Of a DNA stretch of 64,000 nt, positions 46,716 to 58,700 are shown in pieces. The DNA is taken from assembly GCA_004194705.1 (NCBI GenBank), contig SADC01001318.1, positions 930,001-994,000 on the forward strand, read 5' to 3'. Both the position numbers and the translations under genes were made by a program. The notes under the pieces are model-generated. The model was not told the DNA's origin and searched no databases. It was given only the letters and a program-made list of their open reading frames with translations. How positions within the stretch are numbered: the stretch's first letter is position 1; each line of letters opens with the position of its first letter. The DNA is from Ditylenchus dipsaci. Taxonomy: Eukaryota; Nematoda; Chromadorea; Rhabditida; Anguinidae.

Positions 46716-49700
46716 GTAAATTTGATCTTTCCAATACCATTTTTTTCTAACTGTATACCCTTATTACACAATAGTGTTCTTTGCATTGTGTTTTTGACCC
46801 ACTTTTTGAAAACTGTTCTCAGGCGGATTCCAACCCGAATTGTAGCCAGTGAAATGAGCTACCAAAATGAGTCTTAACTTGCCTAAGAGCCTTTTCACAC
46901 CCTAGGGATGTCCATTATTAGAGAAATACGGTATTTAGTAATGGATTTTACATTTTTTATTTTTTGCAGCCCTAACTCCATCAATGAGCGACTCCATGTT
47001 TTCGAACCTAGACCGGTCGGCCAACAGAGAGCCTTTGCTAAGCTCCAGAACAGGTCCAATTTCGGACGAGGAGAGAAGAAAGTATGAAGAGGAGCGCTCC
47101 AAGCTGTACCAGCAATTGGATGAGAAGGACGATGAAATACAGGTGCAGTCCACTACCACAGAACGGGTCAAACAACAGCTGCTAGAACAGGTAAGATTTT
47201 TTTAAATTATTTTGGGAAGGCAATAGATAGTAGAGTTGGCCCAAAAATTATTTCAGTCAAATCCGGAAATCGCAGAAGATTTTTTAATTTTTATTGAAAA
47301 TCTTTTAAGTCGTCTAAAGCAATATTAAATTGCGCGTTAGACGACTTGCGAGTGCTTGCAAAAAGAGAAATTGCAAAAAAGTAAACAAACACTCGACGGC
47401 ATAATATTTCGAAGGACTAAAAAATTGACAGAAGATTGGAATTTGAAGGGCTAAAAAACAAATTTGACTGGTTTTTCGAGAAAAAAAAATTTGTTGGATA
47501 GTTTCATCCTCATCCACTAGCATATAAACCACGGGTGCCATCTGTTATTTCGAAAAGTATGGCGCTACTAGAATAAACCCCCCCCCCCTTCCCCACGTTT
47601 AGGCTTAGACCCTCACGTCTTAGGCTTGGGCTCAGGGCGTGGCCAGTGCTAATATTAGCCTTTAAAAAAAATCAAAATTTGTGTTTTAGGTACCCCTGAA
47701 AAAATTATTGGGGGGGGGGGGGGAGACGGTATATTTCAGTCGCTTTTTTCGAAAGGTGGCATATTTCATTAGCGTCAAAAATTTATCTTTTTTCGCCACC
47801 TTTGAATCTTTTTCAATTTTGCAATTTTAGTTAAAATCGTTTTTTCCGTTTTGATGTGTAAATAAGCACTCGGTAAACTGGCCTTTTTCAGAAATACTCA
47901 AAATGTTTTTGCCCAGATGGCCTTTTTTAATTTTTGAAATCGCAGCCCTACAAACTTAGGCGCCTAATTATTAGCACCTTACAAAACCTAAATACTGGGC
48001 ACTTTTTTGGTACAAAAAGGTACCGCTTTATACAAAACCCAAATTTTCAGGAGGAAGCCTTAAAGCAACGCAAAACCGACTATGACAACATGTTGGCAGA
48101 GTTGCAAAGAGCGCAAGAAGCCAATGCCAAGAGCCACGAGGAAACTGAGGAGCTGTTCTCAGCCATCCAAGAAATTGCTCTCAATTTGGAACAAAAGAAA
48201 GCTGAGTGCACTCAGCTGATCAGTGAAAATGAGCAATTATCTGTGAGAAAACAAAAAAATCTTGCTTAAAAATTACAAAAAATTGAAATTCAGGACGACA
48301 TTGCCAAGAAAAACCTGGAAGCTGTGACTCTGACCAGCAAGTTGGATGAGATGAAGGAGATTAGTGTGACTCAGAAGAAACGCGTCTACGAAAACATCCA
48401 GAACATGTTGCGAGAGCTCTCCGAATGGGAAGCAATTATCCAGTGTCAGAAAAGGTAGGTTGTTGCAGCTTTCCGAAAATACATGGCGTTTCCATTTTCT
48501 GGTTTTTTTTAAATTGGCGCTTTCTTCAAATTTTAGAATTTATTAACAGTTTTGTTTTTTCCGTTTAGGTCACCCACCTTCTTAAATTTTTTCCATATTC
48601 CCCTTTGTTTTTTTTCTTGTGTTTAGGCGCAGGTCAGACCAGGGTATGTTAGGACGGAGTTAACAATGTTCCATGAACTACAAAACAATTAATAAAAATA
48701 CGTATGAGTACATTCTAACACACGCTGGGCTAGCCTGGGCCTAAGCACGAGCCAAAAAACAATAAGTGGGGAAAAGAGGAAAAAGTTGAGAGGGAGGGTC
48801 GGCTGAACGGAAGAACTTAAGGCGAACCTTTCTGTTTCGTGAAAGACTTTTTCTAATATTTTTTTTAAAAAATTGCCCTAAAAATGTGTGGTATTTACAG
48901 GTATAGCAAGTATTTTTGGCTTTTTAAAATGGCTGTATTTTTAAAATTTCATAAACACATCAATCAGATCTCTTTTATCAGATAGAGAAAGACGAGAGTT
49001 TTCGTTAAATACCATATTTTATATAAAATTTTAACATTTGCAAATGTTTCTTCAACACTTCTACCGCCAACAGCGATACAACGGTTCAATCGAAGAGGAT
49101 ATGCTGCGATACAATTATTGATCATTTCTTGAGGCAATTGTTCAAATGCAAGTTCAATTCTCCCAATAAGCTCATCCAGGTGTGAAATCGGCTCATGGTA
49201 GACTCGGTTTTTAATTCAGCTCCATAAAAAGAAGTCGCATGGCGTAAGATCCGGTGAGTAAGGCGGCCATGGAAAATTTGAAGAACCTCTGTCCATCCAT
49301 CGTTCAGGAAACGTTTCAGACAAGTACGCACGCAAACAAAGAGCCCAGTGAGGAGGTGCACCATCCTTTACAGCGAAATTAATCAACAAGTTAATGACCA
49401 TTAATCACCTGCAGAAAAATCAACTCATTGAAATTTGGCCACTCTTGTAAAAGTAAGCGTACGCCAGTGGCCGCGTACGGCTTTTCTACAGGCCTGGGAA
49501 AAAGTGCGATCCCACGATATCCTCCTTGCAAGTCGGCGCTCTAACCAATTGAGCTATCGGGTCGCCCCAGGCCTTTTTCTTATTTCTCTGCTATCTGCCT
49601 CCCTTACACAAATCAGGATTCACATGTTGTTGAAGAAGATTCAGATGGTTGGCACTGTTGATGTTTTCGTGAAAGAAACATGACCCAACGATTCCTTGAT

Positions 49701-52700
49701 GGCCAATCAGACCGAAGACAGTGACACGTGGCGAGTGGAGCGGAACTTGTTCAAACCAATGTGGATTATTGTCATCCCAGTAACGGAAGTTGTGCCTGTT
49801 GACGCCCCCATTCAATTGAAAGTGAGCTTCATCACAGAAAACAAGATTGTCCAAGAAGATGATAGCCAGTTGTGATTGAGCAAAGAGAACACGAGCCTGA
49901 TGATCTCGAGGATGAAGAACATGGATAAGCGAAAGCTTGTATGGACTGAATTTTTCATCCTGAAAATTCATGATTATCCTTCATTGCTAACTCAATGAAA
50001 ATAACCTTGAGAATTCGATGAATTGTTCTTCTTGACGGAGTTCCTTCTTTTCTTGCCACGCTGCGAACACTGGAATGTAGATCGGCAGTGAAAAACGAGA
50101 GCACTGCAGCTATTACCAGATCTGTCCGAACCATAGTTGTGCATCTCCGAAAAACCACCACCACCGCCGCCGCCACCGCCGGCGGCACTTTTTATTTCGC
50201 CGCCGCCGCCGGCGCTGCCATCGCCGCCACCGCCGCCGCCAACTAACGCTTCACTGCCAAAAAAAATTTCTGTTTAATTTATGTTTGTCATAGAATAAAT
50301 TTTTTCAAGAGAGCAGTAAAATTCTAAATTATGTCATTTTATCATATTTTCGTAAGATGACCATTCAAAACAAGCATTGTTTTGGCAATTTGTGATTGGT
50401 GGTGCCGCCACCGCCGCCACCGCCGCCGCCACATCGCCGCCACCGCCGCCGCCGCCGCAGCCTATTTACTCCGCCGCACCGCCACCGCCGCCGCCGACCT
50501 CATTTTCAGCCGCCGGCGCAGCCGCCGCCGCCGGCGGCACCTTATATTTTGCCGCCGCCGCCTGGCGGCGCCGCCGGCGGCGGCGATCCAACTATGGTCC
50601 GAACCCATATGAAGTCAAAAGAAGAAATTTAAAGAAAGACTTGAAAATACCTAACCTTGTGTTGTTTCTCTTCTTGCGCTTGACATCCCCGATAGCCAAA
50701 AAACTTTTCAAACCATTGCTTAATGCTGTCTTTGTGAGGAACCTTAGCACGAGCTGGAAGGAGATATTGGCGCTTGAAATTTCTCTGCACATCAACGCAA
50801 CTACCCAACTTGCCGAATTCAACCACACAAAAGGCCTTTTCTTGAGTACTGAACACCATATCGCACTAAAATAGATATTTTTGAAGAATCAGATAGATTA
50901 GTAGCACAAATTTGATATTAAACGAAAACTCCCGTCTTCCTCTATCTGATAAAAAAAAAGATCTGGTTGCTGTGTTTATGAAATTTTAAAAATACAGCCA
51001 TTTTAAAAAGCCAAAATACTTGCTACACCCTGTATTTTTGCCCACTAATTACTCAAAAATGAAATTAACTTTTTCTTAATTTTTACATTTATTTTACAAA
51101 TTCTTTTCGACTACAGTGTAGCCCAGAATCTCAGCTTTCTAACGAGCTAACAAACCCATTGAATAATTACAGAAATGCAGAGATTTAGGGGTTTGAATAA
51201 AATAACTTTTATTTTTCTCTATTTTTTCCAAACCCTGGAATTTCCACATTTGTAAAATCATTCACTCGAGTTTGATAGCTCGTTAGAAATTTGAGATTTG
51301 AGCTACACAATAGTTTAAAGAAGTTTGAAAAATAAACAAAAAATTAATAAAAAAATTTAATTTCAAATTAGGGGGAATTTTTCAGCGAATCAGGGAACTA
51401 CAAAAGAATTCATTCGGCAAAATAAAATATTACCCCTTCAAAATGCTAAAACTTAAAAAGGCGCGAGCTCAGAGAAAACAGAAAATGGGGAATGCCCTAA
51501 AAAATGCTATTATTTCAAATGGTAGTCTTATACGAAAAAAAAAAAATTCAGTTCACAAGTGAAATGATCGACACAGATAAGCCTTTTGACGAGGAACTTC
51601 TGGCCCATGCTAGAATTTGGTAAGATTTTGTTTGGGATTTAACTAATACATGTTTTTAACTGCTTTTCCAGCATTTCAAAGCTCACAAGTGACTTCAAAT
51701 CTAACCAACAGGTATTTTTCAGGGCGTTGTTCTAGGCAGCAGTAAGATGGGTCAATGCGAATGATGCCAATCTTAAATTTTACCAATGCAGATAGCTCAA
51801 ATACAGTCGAACATCGCTAACACGTCACTCCAAAAAGTTCGTTTCCGCCTAGATTCCGACCTTTTTTTAGCTCAATTTTCGTTCTTTTAGTTCTCAATTC
51901 TTTTTTCTTTGAAAATAGGGTGGCGTGTTATCAGGAATTGAATTTTAAATGTAAAATTTTTATGATTAGCGAGTTTCGACTGTGTATGGAAAATTTTGGC
52001 GCTACTGTAATATATATCCCCCCCTTCTCCCCCAATAATTTTTAGGCTCAGGAATTAGGCTTAGCCTTAGGCTTAGGCTTTGGATCTTCGCTCATTGGAA
52101 AATTTACGATATTTTTGGCTAAGGTTTACAATACCCCCAGCACTCAGGTTTACCTGACCCCAGCACTCAGGTTTACCTGACCCCCAGCACTCAGGTTTAC
52201 TTGACCCCAGCACTCAGGTTTACTTGACCCCCAGCACTCAGATTGGTAGGAAAGGACAAAATTTGAAAATGATATCCGATAACCCATAAGTACCCAATTA
52301 TTTATTATCTCAAGCAAAATACACACACAAGCGATGAACTTAATCGATATGTTTCATTTGCGAAAATTTGTTTCGCTTATACACAGCAATGGATTTGTCA
52401 TGAAAGCGAACAGTACAAAAATCTTGAGCCATTTCCTCCCTTCAGTGAGAGACATGATGACAGCGGGATACATCTTATCCCCAGCACTCAGGTTTACCTG
52501 ACCCCAGCACTTAGGTTTACCTGACCCCAGCACTCAGGTTTACCTGACCCCAGCACTTTGAATTGGTGTGGTTGAACCTGCGTGCTGGGGTCAGGTAAAG
52601 CTGAGTGCTGGGGGTCAGGTAAAACTGAGTGCTGGGGTTAGGTAAACCTGAGTGCTGGGGGTCAGGTAAACCTGAGTGCTGGGGTATTGTAACCTGCTCC

Positions 52701-55700
52701 ATATTTTTTTATTTTAGGGATAACATTTTATTTTTTAATTGTTTAAAATAATTAGAGCCTCTTTAAAGGGGCATGGTCACCTGTTACGAATATTGTCCCC
52801 CGAATTTTAATTGGCCGGGATAAATTTAAAACAGGTGGCCATGCCCTTTAATTCGATACTATCTGACGGTTTGCCGTCTAAAAATTTGTCTAAAATAAGA
52901 TTATTAGTAGACCGACCAAGGTAACTTGTGGAATTGGATGCGCTAGTTTCGGGTCGCAGTTTTTAATGTTCCTCTAGCTTGTAGCTTATTTTCAGAAATT
53001 GTCCCAGCTCGAAAGTGGGTCTGGAGACGTGGTCAAAAAGCTTGAAACTGTAGACAAAGAGCTGGCCGACTGTCGTTTGGAGTTGCAGCAGGTAGAGAAA
53101 AAGAACAAATCGTTGCAAGGTGGGCTTTTCAACTTTTCTGTATCACAATTATTCACACTTGCCCAATATGCAGAGAGCATTGAAGCTCAGGAGAAGAGCA
53201 AACGACAGTTGGAAGATGACGTGGACGCCCTTAATGCAAAACTTGCTGGTACTTCGCGAACCTCAGGCAAAGTAGATGAAGAGGCTCAGCAGCAGCACCA
53301 GAAGCTTGTAGCTCAACTCAGAGATCAGATTGCTTTGAAGAACAGTCAACTCAAACAACTGAATGTGTGTAAAATTTATCGTATAACATATAATAACATC
53401 CTCCCAAAAGATACAAGATGTATCAGAAAGACTTTTTTCAAGATACGTCGAAAATAGAAAAATATCGAAACAAAAATCGAAATTCAGACATTAAAAAAAG
53501 GAATCGAAATAAAAAAGGGCGTGGAGGCGCTTGGCCACCTTTGTCCCAATCTGTTTGAATTCACGCCTTTTCAATTTTAACTTTTTTTGGCTCTTGGGTT
53601 AATGATTTTGGAATTTTGCAAACTTAGCCTAAACCTTGGACTCAGGTTAGGCCAGCGCCGAGACGGCGTCAGCCCTGTTAGCCCAGACATAAAGATGTCT
53701 TCCGAACTGAAAAACTGAAAAAATAAAAAAGGAGCCAGTTCAAAATAGGACGCAACAGCGACCAAAGGTCTAACTAAAAGCACCGAAAATCGAATTTTTA
53801 AACTTCAAATTAAATGAAATGTATTTCAGGATTCCCTTCAAGAGTTGCAGTTGGAAAAAGAAAAGATTGTGCAGGACTTCGAAAGGTTGAAAAATGATGA
53901 GGTGGAGAAAGAAAAGCGCTTCAAAGATTTGTCCGCCGCTTCCGATAAGCGGTATGGCTTTTTTTTAGCAATGACCCTTCCCTAGTCTAGGGCTGAAAAA
54001 AACATTTTATTTTAGGTTGTGTATAACAGCTATTCTTCGGTTACCTTTAACTACCTTGGGTAGTTTTGGAGTGTTCAAAGAAAAAAATATGGAGCTTCTT
54101 TAGTTCCCCCCCATACTCGGATTTTTTTAAAAGTGACCTAAAATCACCTCCCGAACTCATTTTTTCTGCACAATAAGGTACGAGAATCATTTCTTAATAA
54201 AAAAAGTCGAATTTTATCAAAAAAGTTGGCCACTCACCCCTTGGGGTAGATGGTCTTTTAAAGGGGCATGGTCACCTTTTTTTTGCCTGTCCCCTGTATG
54301 TGGGTGTGCGCATCTCAACTCCAAGCCCCAAGCCCCGAAGGATGCGCAGGGGGCTTGGGGCTGGAGTTGAGATGCGCACACCCACATACCTTAGACGCAA
54401 ATCACTCGAAAGTGACTCTGGATGCATGAAAAAGCATGCATACCAGAGTTATTTCTGCGGTAGGCCCCAGTATTCAAAACTATGTTCAACATCTTTGTTT
54501 TTTCACCGAACAGCATTTTCCCTCGTTTCTTTTTCATGCATCCAGAGTCACTTTCGAGTGATTGTGTCTGAGGTATGTGTGTGTGCGCATCTCAACCCCA
54601 AGTAACCAAGCCCTCTGCGCCCCTTCGGGGCGCAGAGGGCTTGGTTGGTTAGAGATTCGTTTACAGACTTACCTTAGACATAATTCCGAGCTTGCCTCTT
54701 GATCATAAAATGCATTTAGAGAGTCTTTGCCTAGCTCCAGCAAGAAAAATGTGATAAATCACCGAAAAATGACCCTAAAATACCCGAAAAAGACCATCTA
54801 ATCCCAAGGAGCCTGTGGCAACCTTTTTTGGCAAAATTTTATTTTTCTTTTCGTATCTTGTTGTGCAGAAATGAGTTCGGGGGGGGGGGGGGTTTGATTT
54901 TGGGTCACTTTTCAAAAATCCGAGTATTGGGGGGGGGGGACTAAAGAAGTACCAAAAATATTGGAAAAAGGATGGTTTTTCCAACAGAAAAATTGCAAGG
55001 GATTTTTCTGAACAGCTTTGACCAACAGAGGAGCCGATCAAACTGTAAAATCGAATTCAAAAATTCTAACAGCGCTATCTTTTACCGCATGGCCGGTTTA
55101 CTGTATGAAATTTTATTTTTTTTGGCGAAGAGACATAAAAATGCGAGTCTGGAAACTCGAAAAATATTTGGCCAAAATTTGCGTTGGTACCCCTGTAGAT
55201 TTTGACAATACATCTTTCTACAGTCGAACAAGATTCTACAGTCAGAGTTACACCCTTTGAAATTCGAGCCGGGTTGAACACTTTTTTAACAAATAGATTA
55301 AAAAACTACTACAGTCGAGTGTCCATTTAACGTACCCCGATATAACGTACCCCTCGATTTAACGTACCCCTAGGGTTGGTCCTTCCAATAATAAACTCCG
55401 TCAAATTAACCCCGATTTAACGTACCCCTCGATTTAACGTACCCCTAGGGTTGGTCCTTCCAATAATAAACTCCGTCAAATTAACCCCCGATTTAACGTA
55501 CCCCTAGGCGGGTCCCCAGGGGGTACGTTAAATCGAGACTCGACTGTATACTCAGTTACTCATCATAATTTTAGTACAGTCGAACCTGGATAAACCGGCA
55601 CCCCAAAAGTTGGTTACCCCGCTGGCTCCGACACTTTTTTAGCTCGATTTTTATTCTGATTCGTCAGTCTGGTCCCAAATATCGCAATGATTCCGATTTT

Positions 55701-58700
55701 GCCGATCGTTTTTCAGAATCCAAAAACTTTCTCTCCAAAAAAGTAAAACCTGGATAAATGGGGACCCTGTTTCTGAAAGGGTGCCCGTTTATCCAGGTTT
55801 TACTTTTTTGGAGAGAAAAGTTTTTGGATTCTGAAAAACGATCGGCAAAATCGGAATCATTGCGATATTTGGGACCAGACTGTCAAAACAGAATTGACAA
55901 AAACATTCAAAGGAGGTCTAAAAAGGTATCGGACCCAGCGGGGGAACGAACTTTTGGGGTGCCACTATAGCGAGGTTCGACTGTAGTGTCACTATATCGT
56001 GGTTCGACAGTAGAAATAATATCAAAAATCCACAAGGGGGACCAAGGCAATTTCAACATGTTTCTCAAGTCTCCAGATTTAATTTTGTGTTGATCGCCTT
56101 AAATACATTTAAATTTTTTACAGTAAATTAACTATGCTCTACAATATATTGTTTTCATAACTTACGAATTCGAGTTAGCAGTTTGAACCGTTCCCTTGAA
56201 AATGATAGCTTGAAATTCTCTTTTTGGCAGCCTTTTATTAAATTTTTGCTCCGTACTCCGCTAAAATATTGACTTTTGCAGAGAGCAAGCCAAGCAAGAC
56301 TTAAAAGGACTTGAGGAGACAGTCAACAAAGAACTCCAATCCCTGCACAACCTCCGCAAAATATTTGTACAGGACTTGTCGCATAGGATGAAAAAGGCAC
56401 CCACTGGTCCAGAAGCTGAAGAGGAGTTCCTGTCCAGTCCTGTCCAAAGACAGAAGATCATCTTCCTTGAGAACAACTTGGAACAGCTCACAGTTGTTCA
56501 CAAACAGTTGGTCAGGGACAATGCTGACTTGAGATGTGGTATGTGTTTGAAAATAATAGACTTGATAAAGAAATTTATTGCTAATTCAGAACTACCCAAA
56601 CTTGAGAAGAGGTACCGAGCCAGCATGGAGCGCATCAAGAACCTGGAAGCAGCTCTCAGAGAGGTGTGTTTTTTGCTGCTCTCCTTACAAAGAAAAAAAC
56701 TACTAATTACCGTATTTTATATATTGAATGGACCCCCTATTTCAAAAGACTTTTATTTTGATTTTAAAGGGGCATGCCGATTTTTCAACCCGTTGATGGT
56801 TACTAAGGATTTTATCCGCGGATATTTTGATTATTACTACCGCCCCAGAAGTTCGTTCCCACCCAGGGTCCGCAACTTTTTTTAAACCTTATTTTTAAAG
56901 AGAGAAGACACTTCATATACGGATCGCCCAAAATCGACTGTTCTTATCCCGCTAGGTGCAAATTTTATTAATTTTTTACTAAGTTTGCTGACTTCTAGAG
57001 TCAAAAACTTTCGAGAAATCAATTGCAATATTGGGTTGGTCCATAAGTTCGCGGGTGGTTATACACAACTCGCAAGGTTCGGGTTCATACATTTTTACTA
57101 ATAAAAGTCATTCAAAATTGATAGATGTGTTCCGCATTCAAAATACAATTTTTAAAAACGGAACAAACTTTTTGATGGGTTTCCGAATTGTTTTGAATTT
57201 TAATCCTGAAACCCATCAGAAAAATTTTCTCTGGTTTTACAAATAATATTTTAAATGCGGAACCCATTTGTCAAATTTAATGGCTTTATGAGTAGAAATG
57301 TATGAAACCCATGCAGAAACCTCGCGAGTTGTGTATAACCACCCGCGAACTTATGGACCAACCCAATAATTTCCAGCACAGCTTTGCTGTCAGTAACTGC
57401 CTCAATTTTTCGATTTCAAGCAAATGACCATCAAAATCAAAGGAAATCAGCCCCAATGATGCGTACTTAGTCTCAGATAGCCTGAGCCTCCACTAATTTT
57501 ATTTATCAACGCGTTTAGTGACTTTATAGAGTCAGAATTTCACGGAGAACCAGATAGAAATTTTTACACACCGAAATCACTTCAAAAAAATACATTAGGT
57601 GGCGAAGGTTTGACCAAGGAACAAAAGAGTACCATTGAGGAGCAGGATTTCGGTATTCTTCTGGCACTGACGTTTTTTGCAATTTTAATTTACATGATCA
57701 TTCACAGCCATATACTGGAAATGACGCCAAGAAGCAGGGCTACATTTTAAGTGTGAAATTGCAAGTGAGTATGTGAATTAAAATTGCGAAAAAAACGTCA
57801 GTTCCAGGATACTACCGAAAATTACTGGGATAATTCTATTAAAGGGCCATTGCCACCTGTTTTTAACTGTCCCCCGCCAATTCAAATTTTCGTGCCTAAT
57901 CATTTAACTTCTGTACTGATTTTTCAACTTGGTTTCTAACAAAACAAGGTCTATAATTTTATTTTAGGTATAGTTTTGTTAGAAACCAAGTTGAAAAATT
58001 CGTACGTAAATCCAACGATAGATAAAAAAATTTTAATTGGCGAAGGACAACCGTTGTCGGGGACGGCAATGGCCCTTTAAGGATGGCATGGAGTTGGACA
58101 TCGTAGAAGGTTTTTCAAATTCTAGCTCTAACTTTATATTACATGTTTTCTGTTGGATAGCTCAAAAGAAAGCCCAGAATCTTGGCTACATTTTGGTATA
58201 TGAAAGTATGACTTTTAGAAAAAAGTCAAAAAATATCAATCAAACCAGTCAAAGAATAACCCAAAACTATCGATTTTAGGAAATTTAGCCTATTTTAGCC
58301 TGTAAATAAGCTCCAGTAGGTATGGATCCCTGCGCTGATGATCTTGTTAGATAGGCAAGAATGTGAGGATCATTTTGACACCAAACTTGTAAACAAAAGG
58401 AGATGAAAAATAGAGTGTGCATCCAGTGGTAGTCGAACCTGGGACCTAGGGCGATGCGTATATGAAGTGTCCCCCCCCCTTTAAAGTTTTTTGACAGTCC
58501 TGTTTTTGCAGTCTGGTCTTAAATATCGCAAGGATTCCGATTTTGCCGATCGTTTTACGAAAATTGAAAATTTGTTTTTCTAAAAAAGGAAAAACTCGAT
58601 ATAACGTAACTCGATTTAACAAAAATCCTGTTTTTCAAACGAGTTTTTGCTTTTTTGGACAATAAAATTTCGTATTTCCAAAAAGTGATCGGCAAAATCG

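Larger units (their letters stand above)
48898..51032 (-). mobile_element. Mariner-type element in KIF5 intron 17
   Basis: The ends are TA-flanked inverted repeats of about 110 bases (plus strand start CAGGTATAGCAAGTATTTTT; the other end is its near-complement), with TA at 48896-48897 and 51033-51034. The minus strand carries a mariner-family transposase reading from about 50859 to 48965: an N-terminal helix-turn-helix part, [19 protein letters not shown], then the catalytic signatures [18 protein letters not shown] and [15 protein letters not shown]. It is defective: TGA follows FFLWS, other stops occur, and two foreign blocks interrupt it. Short GT...AG segments split it at positions where the protein alignment is continuous. 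Confidence 0.9.
56895..58485. mobile_element. Third ATATACGCATCGCC-type element in KIF5 intron 24
   Basis: The left end near 56895 (AAAGAGAGAAGACACTTCAT then ATACGGATCGCC) and the right end at 58450-58485 (GGCGATGCGTATATGAAGTG then CCCC...TTTAA) are inverted. Two other elements sit inside it: a mariner-type MITE and a TTAA hairpin. It is diverged from the 10860 copy. Confidence 0.6.

Noticed and set aside
49500..49568. tRNA-Ala (TGC) gene on the minus strand
   Set aside because: The D arm and anticodon loop look right, but the acceptor and T arms do not pair and it is inserted in a transposon; a SINE head fits better.
50377..50874. 165-codon open reading frame rich in Ala/Pro
   Set aside because: It runs through the GCC-triplet arrays; three frames are open at once and the sequence lies inside a mariner transposase read on the other strand.
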